Of a DNA stretch of 64,000 nucleotides, positions 32,670 to 41,784 are shown piece after piece (positions within the stretch are counted from its first letter, which is position 1; each line of letters starts with the position of its first letter). The stretch is from NCBI GenBank assembly GCA_964363305.1, contig CAYIHX010000007.1, forward strand, positions 1 to 64,000, read 5' to 3'. The position numbers and the translations under genes were made by a program. The stretch comes from CAYIHX01 sp964363305 (GTDB lineage Bacteria > Bdellovibrionota > UBA1018). Below the pieces are notes generated by a model. The model saw only the letters and a program-made list of their open reading frames with translations. It searched no databases and was not told the origin of the DNA.

Positions 32670-33982
32670 GCACTATTCAGAAATCCGAACAGCTTTTCGA
32701 ACGAGCCAAACGCGTGTCCCCCGGAGGCGTACATTCCCCTGTTCGCGCCTTCAAGGGCGTAGGTGGCACCCCCCGTTTTATCCAAAAAGCCGATGGGTGC
32801 ATGCTGACTGACGTAGACGGCAACCCATACATCGATTTCTGCATGTCATGGGGGCCCCTCATCTTCGGCCACCAAGATCCCGAAGTGGCCGAAGCCGTTC
32901 GCGAAGCGCTCTCTCGCGGTTGGTCGTATGGCACGGCGGAGCCCTACTCGCTTGATCTCGCAGAGCTGATTACCTCCTCCCTTCCCTGGGTCGAAAAAAT
33001 TCGCTTCGTCAACTCGGGAACGGAAGCGGTCATGGCGACGATTCGCCTGGCCCGCGCGGCGACCGGACGAACAAAAGTTCTCAAGTTCGATGGCTGCTAC
33101 CATGGACACGTCGATTCGATGCTGGTTCGGGCGGGATCTGGCCTCGTCGATCTGGCCGCCCCGGACAGCGCCGGCGTCTCCCAGGCAACCTCCAGTGAAA
33201 CCCTCGTGGCGCCACTGGATGATATTCCCGCCCTTGAAAAAATCATCGCAAGGCACGGAGCGGATCTGGCCGCCATCTTGATCGAGCCGATTCCGGCGAA
33301 TAATGGCTTGCTCCTCCCGCGTGAGGAGTTTCTCGCGGAGCTATCGCGAGTCGCGAAGAAGTGCGGCGCGCTTCTGGTCTTTGACGAGGTGATCACGGGC
33401 TTTCGCATGGCCTTCGGCGGAATGGTCGAGCGCTCGGGCGTGAAACCCGACTTGGTCTGCTATGGCAAAGTGATCGGCGGGGGATTTCCCGTGGGCGCTT
33501 ACGGAGGGCGGAGCGATCTCATGGATCAGATCGCGCCCAGCGGTCCGGTCTATCAGGCGGGCACCTTAAGCGCCAACCCGGTAGCGATGACCGCGGGCCT
33601 GGCCATGCTTCGGAAGCTGAAGCGCGAGAACCCTTATCCGACGCTTGAGAAGAACGTCGTGGCGCTCACCTCTCGCATTGCGACCGCCGCCCGTGACGCC
33701 GGCTTCACGCTGCCCTTCCATAGCCAGCAAATGGCCTCCGTTTTTTGGGGAATTCTCGGCCCCATCCAGACGAAAGATGGCGTTGTCCGCACCATTGAAC
33801 AAATTCCAGGGGGGCACAAAGCGACCTACGCGCGCCTCTTTCATGCGCTCCTAGCCGAGGGCGTCTATCTCGCGCCCAGTGGTTTTGAGGTTTCATTCCT
33901 GTCGACGGCGCATACCCCAGCTCACCTGGATCGGGTCGTCGAGGCGTTTCATTCCGCATTCCGGAAGATTCGGGACACATGA
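32666..33982 (+). CDS. hemL: Glutamate-1-semialdehyde 2,1-aminomutase
   Basis: Converts glutamate-1-semialdehyde to 5-aminolevulinate using pyridoxal phosphate. The 438-residue protein opens SEQLFERAKRVSPGGVHSPVRAF and holds the PLP-binding Lys268 in CYGKVIGGGFPVGAYGG, with VFDEVITGFR upstream and SYGTAEPYS in the substrate loop. ATG 32666 overlaps the hemC stop. It in turn overlaps the histidine-kinase gene. Length and motifs are normal. Confidence 0.95.
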   Translation: MSTIQKSEQLFERAKRVSPGGVHSPVRAFKGVGGTPRFIQKADGCMLTDVDGNPYIDFCMSWGPLIFGHQDPEVAEAVREALSRGWSYGTAEPYSLDLAELITSSLPWVEKIRFVNSGTEAVMATIRLARAATGRTKVLKFDGCYHGHVDSMLVRAGSGLVDLAAPDSAGVSQATSSETLVAPLDDIPALEKIIARHGADLAAILIEPIPANNGLLLPREEFLAELSRVAKKCGALLVFDEVITGFRMAFGGMVERSGVKPDLVCYGKVIGGGFPVGAYGGRSDLMDQIAPSGPVYQAGTLSANPVAMTAGLAMLRKLKRENPYPTLEKNVVALTSRIATAARDAGFTLPFHSQQMASVFWGILGPIQTKDGVVRTIEQIPGGHKATYARLFHALLAEGVYLAPSGFEVSFLSTAHTPAHLDRVVEAFHSAFRKIRDT

Positions 33983-34929
33983 CTCCTCGCAAACTCGATC
34001 GCACCGCCTCGCGGGCTGAGCGCCGCAGATTCCAAGTGATTCTGGTCGTCCACATCGGGTGGCTCGCGACGGTTTTCCTCCTCGCGGGGTGGTGGGGCAG
34101 CCTCCTGTTCAAACAGGGAGAGAAGATCGCGGAACTCGAAAACAAAATGGGCACCGCCGCGGAGATCGTTCAAGCTCAGTGGCTCAAAACCCAGCGGATG
34201 CTGTTCTGGGAGTCGTCCTCGTTGCTCGCGCTACTTCTGATCGGAACCCTGTTCCTCATCTGGCTCTACTGGCGAGATAGTCAGCGCGTCCGCGCGATTC
34301 AGAACTTTTTCGCTTCCTTCACCCACGAAATCAGGACGCCGTTGGCGAGTATTCGCCTGCAGGCAGAGTCGATCGCGGACCGCCTTGAAAACCGGACGAG
34401 CGACTCGAAAGCGCTCGTTCATCGCCTCCTCGAAGACACGCTCAGGCTCGAAGACCAGGTCAGCCGCGCACTCGAGCTTGCTCGGGTAGAGGGGGGGGGG
34501 CGCCTTTCTCTCAAACCTGTTGGTCTGCGACCGATGATCGAGAAGTTTGTGCAGGAGAGCCCCCTGCATCCGACGCTCCGGATTGGCGAGGAAACAGTGC
34601 TTGCCGATCCGTCAGCAGTGCAGCTCATCATTCGCAACGTCCTGGAGAACTCCGCGCGGCATTCCGGGTCCGCTACTCCCCAGGTCAGCATCACTTCGGA
34701 GAATGTCGGAGGCCAGGTTATTTTGCGTGTTCAGGATGACGGCACGACCGCCACGCCCAGCCCGTCCCTCGGAAACCTTTTCGCCAAGGGCCCCAACTCC
34801 ACCGGCGCAGGCGTTGGACTCTACCTCATTCGATCGCTGATGCATGCGATGGGGGGCGCCGCTTATTTTGAGGCCGCGAATGGCTTCTTGGTTGAACTCG
34901 AATTTCAGGAGGCCCCTATCGATGGGTAA
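33979..34929 (+). CDS. Sensor histidine kinase in the heme operon
   Basis: A 316-residue kinase with two membrane helices (about 19-42 and 75-94) separated by only some 30 residues, with no HAMP or PAS domain seen, so any signal is probably sensed in or near the membrane. The phosphoacceptor His116 is in FTHEIRTPL, the N box in IIRNVLENSARHS, and the G boxes are DDGTTA (divergent G1) and GAGVGLYL. It overlaps hemL by ATGA and the regulator gene by 8 bp. A ten-G run (34491-34500) inside the coding frame encodes three glycines. Confidence 0.9.
   Translation: MTPRKLDRTASRAERRRFQVILVVHIGWLATVFLLAGWWGSLLFKQGEKIAELENKMGTAAEIVQAQWLKTQRMLFWESSSLLALLLIGTLFLIWLYWRDSQRVRAIQNFFASFTHEIRTPLASIRLQAESIADRLENRTSDSKALVHRLLEDTLRLEDQVSRALELARVEGGGRLSLKPVGLRPMIEKFVQESPLHPTLRIGEETVLADPSAVQLIIRNVLENSARHSGSATPQVSITSENVGGQVILRVQDDGTTATPSPSLGNLFAKGPNSTGAGVGLYLIRSLMHAMGGAAYFEAANGFLVELEFQEAPIDG
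34491..34500 (+). repeat. Ten-G homopolymer inside the kinase gene
   Basis: A mononucleotide G tract of ten bases spans codons 171-174 of the kinase, in the helical region just after the phosphoacceptor helices. The present length keeps the frame open. A gain or loss of one base by slippage would truncate the kinase and could lower translation of the coupled regulator. Confidence 0.9.
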
Positions 34930-35644
34930 TACGCGGGCCGATCAGATCCTGCTCGTCGAAGACGAGGCCAACCTCGGTTCCACGCTCGTCGAACGCCTGA
35001 CTCAGGAGGGCTATGAAGTCGTTTGGTCAAAAACGGCCGGCGAGGCTCGAAACGCGATCCTGAGCAGTCGTTTTGACCTGGCGCTGATGGACATCGGTCT
35101 CCCTGACGGAAATGGATTCGAGGTCGCCGAGCTGCTGCGAAAACAGGATCCGAAAACCTCGATTGTTTTCCTCACAGCCTACGGGAATCCCGAAGATCGA
35201 ATCCGCGGCCTCGAACTTGGCGCAGAGGACTACGTTGTCAAGCCCTACCACTTCCGCGAACTCCTACTTCGTCTTAAAAATGGATTGAAGCGTGCGCGCT
35301 TCGCCTCTTCCGCGCTCCTGCACGGCACCGACAGCGATGGCGGCGTTCAGATCGGTCGAGCCCGGGTCTTCTTCCTAAAATTCGAGCTGGTCATCGACAA
35401 CGTAAAAACACCTTTGAGTCACAAAGAGTGCGCCCTCCTTCGGCTCTTGCACGAGCGCCGTGGGCAAGTCGTCAGCCGGGACGAAATTCTCAACAAAATT
35501 TGGTCCGAAGACGAATTTCCGACGACTCGCACCGTCGATAATTTTATTCTCCGTTTAAGAAAACTCGTAGAACCAAACCCCGAGGATAACTTCATGATCC
35601 GAAGTATCCGCGGCGTGGGATACCAATTGGCAGAGGAACCATGA
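34922..35644 (+). CDS. OmpR/PhoB-type response regulator in the heme operon
   Basis: A 240-residue regulator. The receiver domain has the acidic pair in LLVEDEA, phosphoacceptor Asp57 in LALMDIGLPDG, Thr/Ala in VFLTAYG and Lys in VVKPYHF. The C-terminal winged HTH (LSHKECALLRLLHERRGQVV, TRTVDNFILRLRKLVE, IRGVGYQL) binds DNA. ATG 34922 lies in the end of the kinase gene. It probably regulates heme or respiratory genes in response to the partner kinase; direct autoregulation of the operon is possible. The stop overlaps hemE as ATGA. Confidence 0.93.
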   Translation: MGNTRADQILLVEDEANLGSTLVERLTQEGYEVVWSKTAGEARNAILSSRFDLALMDIGLPDGNGFEVAELLRKQDPKTSIVFLTAYGNPEDRIRGLELGAEDYVVKPYHFRELLLRLKNGLKRARFASSALLHGTDSDGGVQIGRARVFFLKFELVIDNVKTPLSHKECALLRLLHERRGQVVSRDEILNKIWSEDEFPTTRTVDNFILRLRKLVEPNPEDNFMIRSIRGVGYQLAEEP

Positions 35645-36693
35645 ATCTATTTCAAGCCGCGATGAGAAGAATGAACGATACCCAGCGTCCCCCTGTTTGG
35701 TTCATGCGCCAAGCCGGCCGCTATCACTCCCATTACCAGGCCCTTCGCAAGGAGCACTCCTTCGTCGAACTCTGCAAGACTCCCCAAGTGGCCTGCGAGG
35801 CGACCCTGGGCCCGGTTGAAGATTTCGGGTTTGACGCAGGAATTCTATTTTCAGATCTCCTCTTTCCACTCGAGGCCATGGGCATGGGGCTCTCCTACAA
35901 CGAGGGTCCGGCTCTCTCGTGGCATCTGAAAACCAATGCTCAGTTGGCTCAGCTCCGAGGGGGCGTCGAGCTTGCGCAGCACATGAATTTTCAGGGCGAC
36001 GCGATGAAACTGATCCGAGCCGCCCTGCCGAAAGACAAAGGTCTGCTCGGTTTCGTCGGGGGCCCACTCACCCTCTTTTTTTACGCCGTCGAAGGTAGCC
36101 ACAAGGGCGATCTCGCCGATGCCCGCGCCGGATTATCAGATGGTCGATTCGAAGGATTCTGCGATCTCCTGTGTGAGCTGTTAGCTGAGAACATGGCCAT
36201 TCAGGCACGCAACGGAGCCGACACGATCGCCATACTCGATACCTGCGGCGGCGAGGTCGACCCCATGCAATTCAAGACCCTGATCGTTCCTCAACTCAAA
36301 CGAGTGATCGAGCTCTTCCACCGCCGCTGCCCTGATTTTCCCATCACCTACTATTCAAAAAAAACCGATTCTGAATACTGGAAAAGCCTCGTTGAGTTGC
36401 CGATCAGCGTTCTAGGAATCGACTGGAATCACTCCTTGCCCGAAGTGTTGAAGAACTGGAGCGATCGCTTCGCCATTCAAGGGAACGTCGATCCTGAATG
36501 GCTCTTTCTCCCTGCTGAAGAGCTCGAAGCCCGGCTTTTCAAAGTATTTGAATCCGTGCGCGAGCTCCCCGCGAAACTCCGACGGGGGTGGATCTGCGGC
36601 CTGGGACATGGGGTGCTTCCGAAAACACCTGAGTCGAACGTGCGGCTCTTTCTCCGGATGGAGCGAGAGATATTTGGGGGAATGAGTTCATGA
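35641..36693 (+). CDS. hemE: Uroporphyrinogen decarboxylase
   Basis: Removes four carboxyl groups from uroporphyrinogen III to give coproporphyrinogen III. The 350-residue protein has the invariant RPPVWFMRQAGRYHSHYQ near the N terminus, FSDLLFPLEAMGM with the active-site Asp, GFVGGPLTLFFYAVEG, and GWICGLGHGVLPKTP at the end. Length is normal. It overlaps the regulator upstream and hemN downstream by ATGA, so it is part of the same translation chain. Confidence 0.96.
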   Translation: MNLFQAAMRRMNDTQRPPVWFMRQAGRYHSHYQALRKEHSFVELCKTPQVACEATLGPVEDFGFDAGILFSDLLFPLEAMGMGLSYNEGPALSWHLKTNAQLAQLRGGVELAQHMNFQGDAMKLIRAALPKDKGLLGFVGGPLTLFFYAVEGSHKGDLADARAGLSDGRFEGFCDLLCELLAENMAIQARNGADTIAILDTCGGEVDPMQFKTLIVPQLKRVIELFHRRCPDFPITYYSKKTDSEYWKSLVELPISVLGIDWNHSLPEVLKNWSDRFAIQGNVDPEWLFLPAEELEARLFKVFESVRELPAKLRRGWICGLGHGVLPKTPESNVRLFLRMEREIFGGMSS

Positions 36694-38069
36694 CCGACCA
36701 CGAGCTGCTCAAAAAATACAATGTACCGGGCCCGAGATATACAAGCTATCCAACGGTGCCCTACTGGGACACGAATCCTTCGCCCCAGGAGTGGCTAGAA
36801 AGCATCCATAGCGCGCTGGAAACGAGCGCGGCCCAAGGTATTGGAACAGCGCTTTATCTACATATTCCTTTCTGCGAAAGCCTGTGCACCTATTGTGGCT
36901 GCAATACTCGAATCACTCGTAACCGTTCGGTCGGGACCCCTTACGTCGATACCGTCCTCCGAGAATGGACTCTCTACCGTGACGGTCTCGCTCGACTGGG
37001 CTGGAACAAAAAAATTCCGATCTCAGAAATCCACCTGGGAGGGGGAACACCGACCTTCCTTTCGCCCGAGGAGCTCACTCGACTCGTGTCCGGCATCCTC
37101 GAATTTTGCACCGTCGACGTGGAAGCGGAGTTTTCAGTCGAGGCAGATCCACGCGTCACGGGTCGAGCCCACCTGGAAACACTCTCGAAGCTCGGTTTCA
37201 AACGCCTCAGTCTGGGTATTCAGGATTTTGACCCGAAGGTTCAGGAGACTGTTCACCGAGTTCAGTCCGAAGCCCAGGTTCGGGAAGTCACGGAGTGCGC
37301 CCGCTCGCTCGGTTTCACGAGCGTGAATTACGATCTCATCTATGGTCTCCCGTTCCAGTCGCTCGAGAGCATCCGGAACACGATCGACGCCGTTCGCAGG
37401 CTTCTCCCAGATCGAATCGCCTTCTATGCCTATGCTCATGTTCCGTGGATCAAGCCCAGCCAGCGCCGCTTCACTGAGGCCGATCTTCCCGCCGGGGACG
37501 AGAAACGCGCCCTCTACGAGCTGGGACGTGAGATGCTGGAGGAGGTAGGATACCGAGAAATCGGCATGGATCATTTCGCGCTCGAAACCGACTCCCTCTG
37601 GCAGGCCAGCCGAAGCAGCGCGCTTCATCGTAACTTCATGGGGTATACCGCGCGGCAGGTAGCGCCCCTCCTCGGACTCGGAGTTTCCGCCATCGGAGAC
37701 TCCTGGGCTGCTTTCGCGCAGAATGAAAAATTGCTCGAGACCTATCACCAGCGCGTTCATCAGGGAGAGCTTCCCATTCTCAGGGGCCACGTCCTGAACG
37801 ACGAGGATCGGATCCTCCGACGACACATTCTGAATCTCATGTGCCGCCTGCAGACGAGCTGGCAGGACCCTTCCCTGCGCCTGCCCTTTCTAACGGAGAT
37901 CGCCGGGCGCTTAAGTGAACTTACACGCGATGGCTTGGTCCGAGTCGACAAAAACACGTGCGTGATTGAGGAGAAGGGACGGCCGTTTCTGCGAAACATC
38001 TGCATGGCGTTTGACGCCCGGTTGGTCAGACAGGCGCCCACCACCCAGCTCTTCAGCAAGACGGTCTGA
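36690..38069 (+). CDS. hemN: Oxygen-independent coproporphyrinogen III oxidase
   Basis: A radical-SAM enzyme of 459 residues making protoporphyrinogen IX from coproporphyrinogen III without oxygen. The cluster-binding motif is CESLCTYCGC (CxxxCxxC followed by C), preceded by YLHIPF. The GPRYTSYPTVPYW start, LHLGGGTPTFL-like segment and RIAFYAYAHVPW are characteristic of true HemN rather than HemW. Only the O2-independent enzyme is present in this operon, whereas the next gene encodes the FAD, oxygen-using type of oxidase. It overlaps hemE (ATGA) and hemY (one base). Confidence 0.95.
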   Translation: MTDHELLKKYNVPGPRYTSYPTVPYWDTNPSPQEWLESIHSALETSAAQGIGTALYLHIPFCESLCTYCGCNTRITRNRSVGTPYVDTVLREWTLYRDGLARLGWNKKIPISEIHLGGGTPTFLSPEELTRLVSGILEFCTVDVEAEFSVEADPRVTGRAHLETLSKLGFKRLSLGIQDFDPKVQETVHRVQSEAQVREVTECARSLGFTSVNYDLIYGLPFQSLESIRNTIDAVRRLLPDRIAFYAYAHVPWIKPSQRRFTEADLPAGDEKRALYELGREMLEEVGYREIGMDHFALETDSLWQASRSSALHRNFMGYTARQVAPLLGLGVSAIGDSWAAFAQNEKLLETYHQRVHQGELPILRGHVLNDEDRILRRHILNLMCRLQTSWQDPSLRLPFLTEIAGRLSELTRDGLVRVDKNTCVIEEKGRPFLRNICMAFDARLVRQAPTTQLFSKTV

Positions 38070-39328
38070 TGCTTGGCGACCTGGATCCATCGAAACGCAA
38101 AATGTTCATTGTCGGAGGGGGCATCTCCGGACTTCTCTGCGCCTGGAGGTTCGCGCGCGCGGGGTACCCGACGACCGTCGTCGAAGCCCAAGCCCGCTGG
38201 GGCGGACTCATTCAGACCCATCAGCTGGAACATGGAATTGCTGAAACGGCCCTGCACTCGTTCCTCGAGTCACCGCTCGTCCATCAGTTTCTCGAAGAGC
38301 TTCGCTTTGACCGTGTCGAGGTACGGAAGAATAGCCGGGCGCGCTTCATCGTACGTGCTGGTCAACCCAGGCGGCTTCCGCTTCGCCCTCACGAACTGCT
38401 CCTGCTCGCCACCCGTTACGTATTTACTTCGTTCCCGCACACTCCAGCCGATGAAATGACGTTGAAAGAATGGGGCGACGGCCGACTTGGCGCGGCCGGC
38501 ACGGCCTATCTCCTGAATCCCTTCCTGCGCGGGATTTACGCGGCACGCCCGGAAGAGCTCGGGGTCCAGGCGTGCTTTCCAGACCTCCTGCGGAAGCCCA
38601 AAAAGAATAAAAAGCTCATCGGCCCTCGACGAATGATCGCCGGCCGCCTGGGCTCCGAGAGCCTGATCCGGACTCTGGTCGAACGAATCCAGGAAACAAA
38701 AAATGCAGCACTCCGCCTAAGCACCCAGATCGAAACGCTCCCTTCTGATGCAAATGTCATCATGACGGCCCCAGCCTACGCCGCCGCTGATATTCTGAAA
38801 ACGTCCCACCCACAGATCTCTGAACTGCTCGCCTCAATCCGGTACGTGCCTCTCGTCACCATCACTGTATTTGTAGAAGCAGCGTCGATCGCTCCTTCGC
38901 GAGGGGTTGGGATCGGCGCGCTTTTTCCGGAGGCCGAAAATTCCAGGACCCTAGGCATCCTCTTTAATTCGAGCGCATTCGAAAATCGCGTTCGAGATGA
39001 GACTTCAGCGGCCGCCTACACGGTCCTCCTCGGGGGAAGCGCTCAGCCTGAGGTCATGGCGGAGACCGACACGGAACTCCTCGTTCGCGTCGATCACGAT
39101 CTCCGGGTCGTTTTGGGGTCGGGCGTTCGACGACTTTCCGCGAAAATCACGCGTTGGCCTCGCGCTCTCCCTCTGTATTCAAATCGTCTTGCTTCCACCT
39201 GGTCGGCTCTTTCAAGCGAACTTAAAAATGCGCCCGGGCTACTCCTCTTCGGAAACTACACCGGCCAAATCAGTCTGCGCGGAATGATTGAGACGGTCAT
39301 GGCGCTGCCCCTCCTTCCCACCCCTTAA
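38069..39328 (+). CDS. hemY: FAD-dependent protoporphyrinogen oxidase
   Basis: A 419-residue flavoprotein with an N-terminal dinucleotide fold (FIVGGGISGLLCAWRFARAG, then VVEAQARWGG) and the protoporphyrinogen-oxidase marks PLRPHELLLL, LLNPFLRGIYAARPEEL and, at the C terminus, GLLLFGNYTGQISLRGMIE. It oxidises protoporphyrinogen IX to protoporphyrin IX in or at the membrane with oxygen. Called hemY here for the oxygen-dependent type. TGATG joins its start to the hemN stop. Last gene of the heme series; ferrochelatase does not follow. Confidence 0.9.
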   Translation: MLGDLDPSKRKMFIVGGGISGLLCAWRFARAGYPTTVVEAQARWGGLIQTHQLEHGIAETALHSFLESPLVHQFLEELRFDRVEVRKNSRARFIVRAGQPRRLPLRPHELLLLATRYVFTSFPHTPADEMTLKEWGDGRLGAAGTAYLLNPFLRGIYAARPEELGVQACFPDLLRKPKKNKKLIGPRRMIAGRLGSESLIRTLVERIQETKNAALRLSTQIETLPSDANVIMTAPAYAAADILKTSHPQISELLASIRYVPLVTITVFVEAASIAPSRGVGIGALFPEAENSRTLGILFNSSAFENRVRDETSAAAYTVLLGGSAQPEVMAETDTELLVRVDHDLRVVLGSGVRRLSAKITRWPRALPLYSNRLASTWSALSSELKNAPGLLLFGNYTGQISLRGMIETVMALPLLPTP

Positions 39329-39386
39329 CCGTCAAAGAAACATCGCTGCCAGATCTCCCCGACCCGGTTAAACTGAAGGGAACCTT

Positions 39387-40709
39387 ATGGCCATGGGGAC
39401 GATCATGACTCAATTCACTGCCTTACTCTTGTTTTTCGTTTCGCTTCCCGCACTTGCAGGCGTGAGCGGGAACGTCTCGGTAGAATCCACCGGTTTCATG
39501 AAAAGAGCAGTCGAAAGACCCGAGTTTCTAGCGACGATCGGCCTCGCTCCGTCAGGTGATTTTGAGAATCGCCTCGTCGAAGCTCGAATCGAAATGCTCT
39601 CCTACGTTTTCGTGAACAATGTGGCCACCTTCTCACCAGAATCGCCCGAGGCCTACGTCTCGACGCGAAGAGGGCTCTTGGGTGAGGAACACCAGTTCAC
39701 CTTTGGGCGCCGAAAGATGGAATGGACCTCTCTCGAAAGCGGGATGAATTTTCTAATTTCGAGCTGGTCCCCTCGATTCGCCTGGAACCCCTTCCAACAG
39801 AATCAGGTCGGACATACCGGGCTCTTCTACACTTACCAACGCAACAACTTTCGTCTGACCGCCCTCGCTACTCCCATGGCTATTCCCGAGCGCCCCGCCC
39901 CAGGAGGAAGCCCCTGGGCAGACCCAAATCCCACCTCCGTCAACGCCCTCGGCAGAGAAGTGCCGCTTCGATATGATCTGTCGAACATTCCCTATGGCCA
40001 AATCATCTTCCGGCCCGGCGCCGCGCTCTCCCTTCGATACGGGGAAGAAGAGGGGCCCTGGATTCGCGGCAACTACGGCATCATGGGGTCTAATACTGTG
40101 AATGTCGGCGTGCTAGCGAAGCTCGACCCCAATAAGGACATCATCGAGGCTAGCATTCTGGCGCGCGGCCTGCACGACGAACGGGTCTCTTTTGAGGCCG
40201 GATATGAAGGGGGCTACTTTTCGACCTGGGCCTCTGCGAACCATGTGCGGCCGGTGTTCATGCCCACCACTCCGGCCGGATACATTGTCAGCGCGGTCGG
40301 AACCGGAACGATCGTCGGCGTCGGCGGCGAGCTCCGGTTGAAAAACGGGATCCGATTTCAATCCGGATACGCGAAGACCTGGGAGGTTCAACCCAAGGCG
40401 GCCAAGGGGGAGATGACCTTTGATATGGGCGGACGCTACGCCTACTCATCGTTGTTCCGCCTCAATGCCCAGTACCAAGGTGAATCCCGGATGACGTACG
40501 GAACCGGATTGCTGTTCGACACGGACAAAGGGAGCCAGCTTTTCTCCCTCGACATCGCTGTGCGGCTCGGAAAACGAACGGTCGCTAGCATGGGCCCCTG
40601 GCTCGTGGGAGTCGGTGCGGATTTCTTTGCCTCTGAAACGGGTAAAGGGGCTATCGGCAAATTTCGGGGCAATGATTTGCTTCGCGCCCGTGTGGCCTAT
40701 CTTTTTTAA
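39387..40709 (+). CDS. Putative outer-membrane beta-barrel protein
   Basis: A 440-residue protein with a signal peptide (hydrophobic TALLLFFVSLPALAG, cleavage near residue 25). The remaining sequence alternates hydrophobic and polar residues in many short strands and ends RARVAYLF with a C-terminal phenylalanine, the outer-membrane barrel signature. Glycine-rich turns and aromatic residues are plentiful. ATG 39387 follows AAGGGAA. It is downstream of the heme series by 58 bp and may be cotranscribed, which would suit a heme, porphyrin or nutrient channel; the substrate is unknown. Its last 59 bp overlap the RecQ-like gene. Confidence 0.65.
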   Translation: MAMGTIMTQFTALLLFFVSLPALAGVSGNVSVESTGFMKRAVERPEFLATIGLAPSGDFENRLVEARIEMLSYVFVNNVATFSPESPEAYVSTRRGLLGEEHQFTFGRRKMEWTSLESGMNFLISSWSPRFAWNPFQQNQVGHTGLFYTYQRNNFRLTALATPMAIPERPAPGGSPWADPNPTSVNALGREVPLRYDLSNIPYGQIIFRPGAALSLRYGEEEGPWIRGNYGIMGSNTVNVGVLAKLDPNKDIIEASILARGLHDERVSFEAGYEGGYFSTWASANHVRPVFMPTTPAGYIVSAVGTGTIVGVGGELRLKNGIRFQSGYAKTWEVQPKAAKGEMTFDMGGRYAYSSLFRLNAQYQGESRMTYGTGLLFDTDKGSQLFSLDIAVRLGKRTVASMGPWLVGVGADFFASETGKGAIGKFRGNDLLRARVAYLF

Positions 40710-41751
40710 AGGCACACCGGTCTAACGAATCCAGCCGGTCAAAATAGCCCGCGAGATACGCGCAACGACAAATGGGTCCCGCTAAAAACTCGTGTACCTG
40801 AGCCAGTTGCCTCCGCTGAACGGAGTTCGGTTTTCCCATCCATTCAAGAAGGGAAAAATCATCCTCCGACCAGAACAAGATCGCTTTTCCCTGCCGTTGC
40901 GCTCTTCCCACTCGGCCCACCATCTGAGCAAACGCAAGCAAGGTCGGTGGCACCTGCCACAGCACGACCCAGTCCAACCCCCTAAAATCCATCCCCAGAC
41001 CAAATGCCGAGGTCGAGATGACGACGACCTCCGTACCTTGACGAAGACGCTCTTCAATCGCCGCTCGTTCCTCCCGTGACAGACCCGCGTGATAAGCATA
41101 AGCCTCGCGACCGAGCGATCGAATCCAACGAGTGAGTCTTTCCGCGCTGGATCGCGTGACCACAAAGACGAGCCCCGATCCCACCAAACTCTTCAACTCT
41201 CGGGCAAGAGCCTGATGACGCCCCGGCAGCTCCTCGCGTAGAATCTCGATTTCCAGATTTTCGCTGAAACCGAAGCGCCCTCGCTGCAAGAAGTTCACCT
41301 CCGGAAGTCGCTGAAAAAGGTCGGCGCGCGCCTCCCAAGGCAGGGTCGCCGATAACCAAAGAGAACGACTCATCCCACCCACCTCGAGAAGTTTAGGAAT
41401 TTCCAAAAAGGCGGGCCGAAACTGACTCCCCCATTCCCAAAGGCAGTGCGCCTCATCGACGACGAGAAGGTCGGGACGCCATTCCAAAATTCTATCCTGA
41501 TTTCGACCCATGAGGAGGGATTCCGGATTCAACACCCAGGCTCGAACGCCCATTCCCTCGAGGCGCGCCACCTGCTGACGCTTCAGGGCCACCAACGGAG
41601 TCAAGAGAAGCACTCGAGAGCTCGGCGCCCTCCGCATAAACTCCTCATAAATGAGGCTTTTACCCGATCCTGTCGGCGCGACCTGAATGAGATGCGTCGA
41701 TAAGCCGAGAAGGGAAATCACTGCTTCTTCTTGAAAGGGATAGAGCTTCAT
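40651..41751 (-). CDS. Short RecQ-like superfamily 2 DNA helicase
   Basis: A 366-residue DExH helicase core: motif I APTGSGKS, motif II DEAHCLWEWG (RecQ-type 'DEAHC-x-SxWG' with altered residues), SATLPW (motif III), a second RecA fold with VVVISTSAFGLGMD and QMVGRVGRAQR (motif VI). A Cys-rich end (CRCAYLAGYFDRLDSLDRC) corresponds to the start of the RecQ zinc-binding region, but the winged-helix (RQC) and HRDC domains are missing. ATG 41751 gives MKLYPFQEEAV, the normal start. It overlaps the outer-membrane barrel gene convergently. A reduced RecQ paralogue is likely. Confidence 0.83.
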   Translation of the reverse strand: MKLYPFQEEAVISLLGLSTHLIQVAPTGSGKSLIYEEFMRRAPSSRVLLLTPLVALKRQQVARLEGMGVRAWVLNPESLLMGRNQDRILEWRPDLLVVDEAHCLWEWGSQFRPAFLEIPKLLEVGGMSRSLWLSATLPWEARADLFQRLPEVNFLQRGRFGFSENLEIEILREELPGRHQALARELKSLVGSGLVFVVTRSSAERLTRWIRSLGREAYAYHAGLSREERAAIEERLRQGTEVVVISTSAFGLGMDFRGLDWVVLWQVPPTLLAFAQMVGRVGRAQRQGKAILFWSEDDFSLLEWMGKPNSVQRRQLAQVHEFLAGPICRCAYLAGYFDRLDSLDRCAFKKDRPHGREANHCPEICR

Positions 41752-41784
41752 GGTGAAGCGTTCCCTTCGCAAGAACTGGACCTC

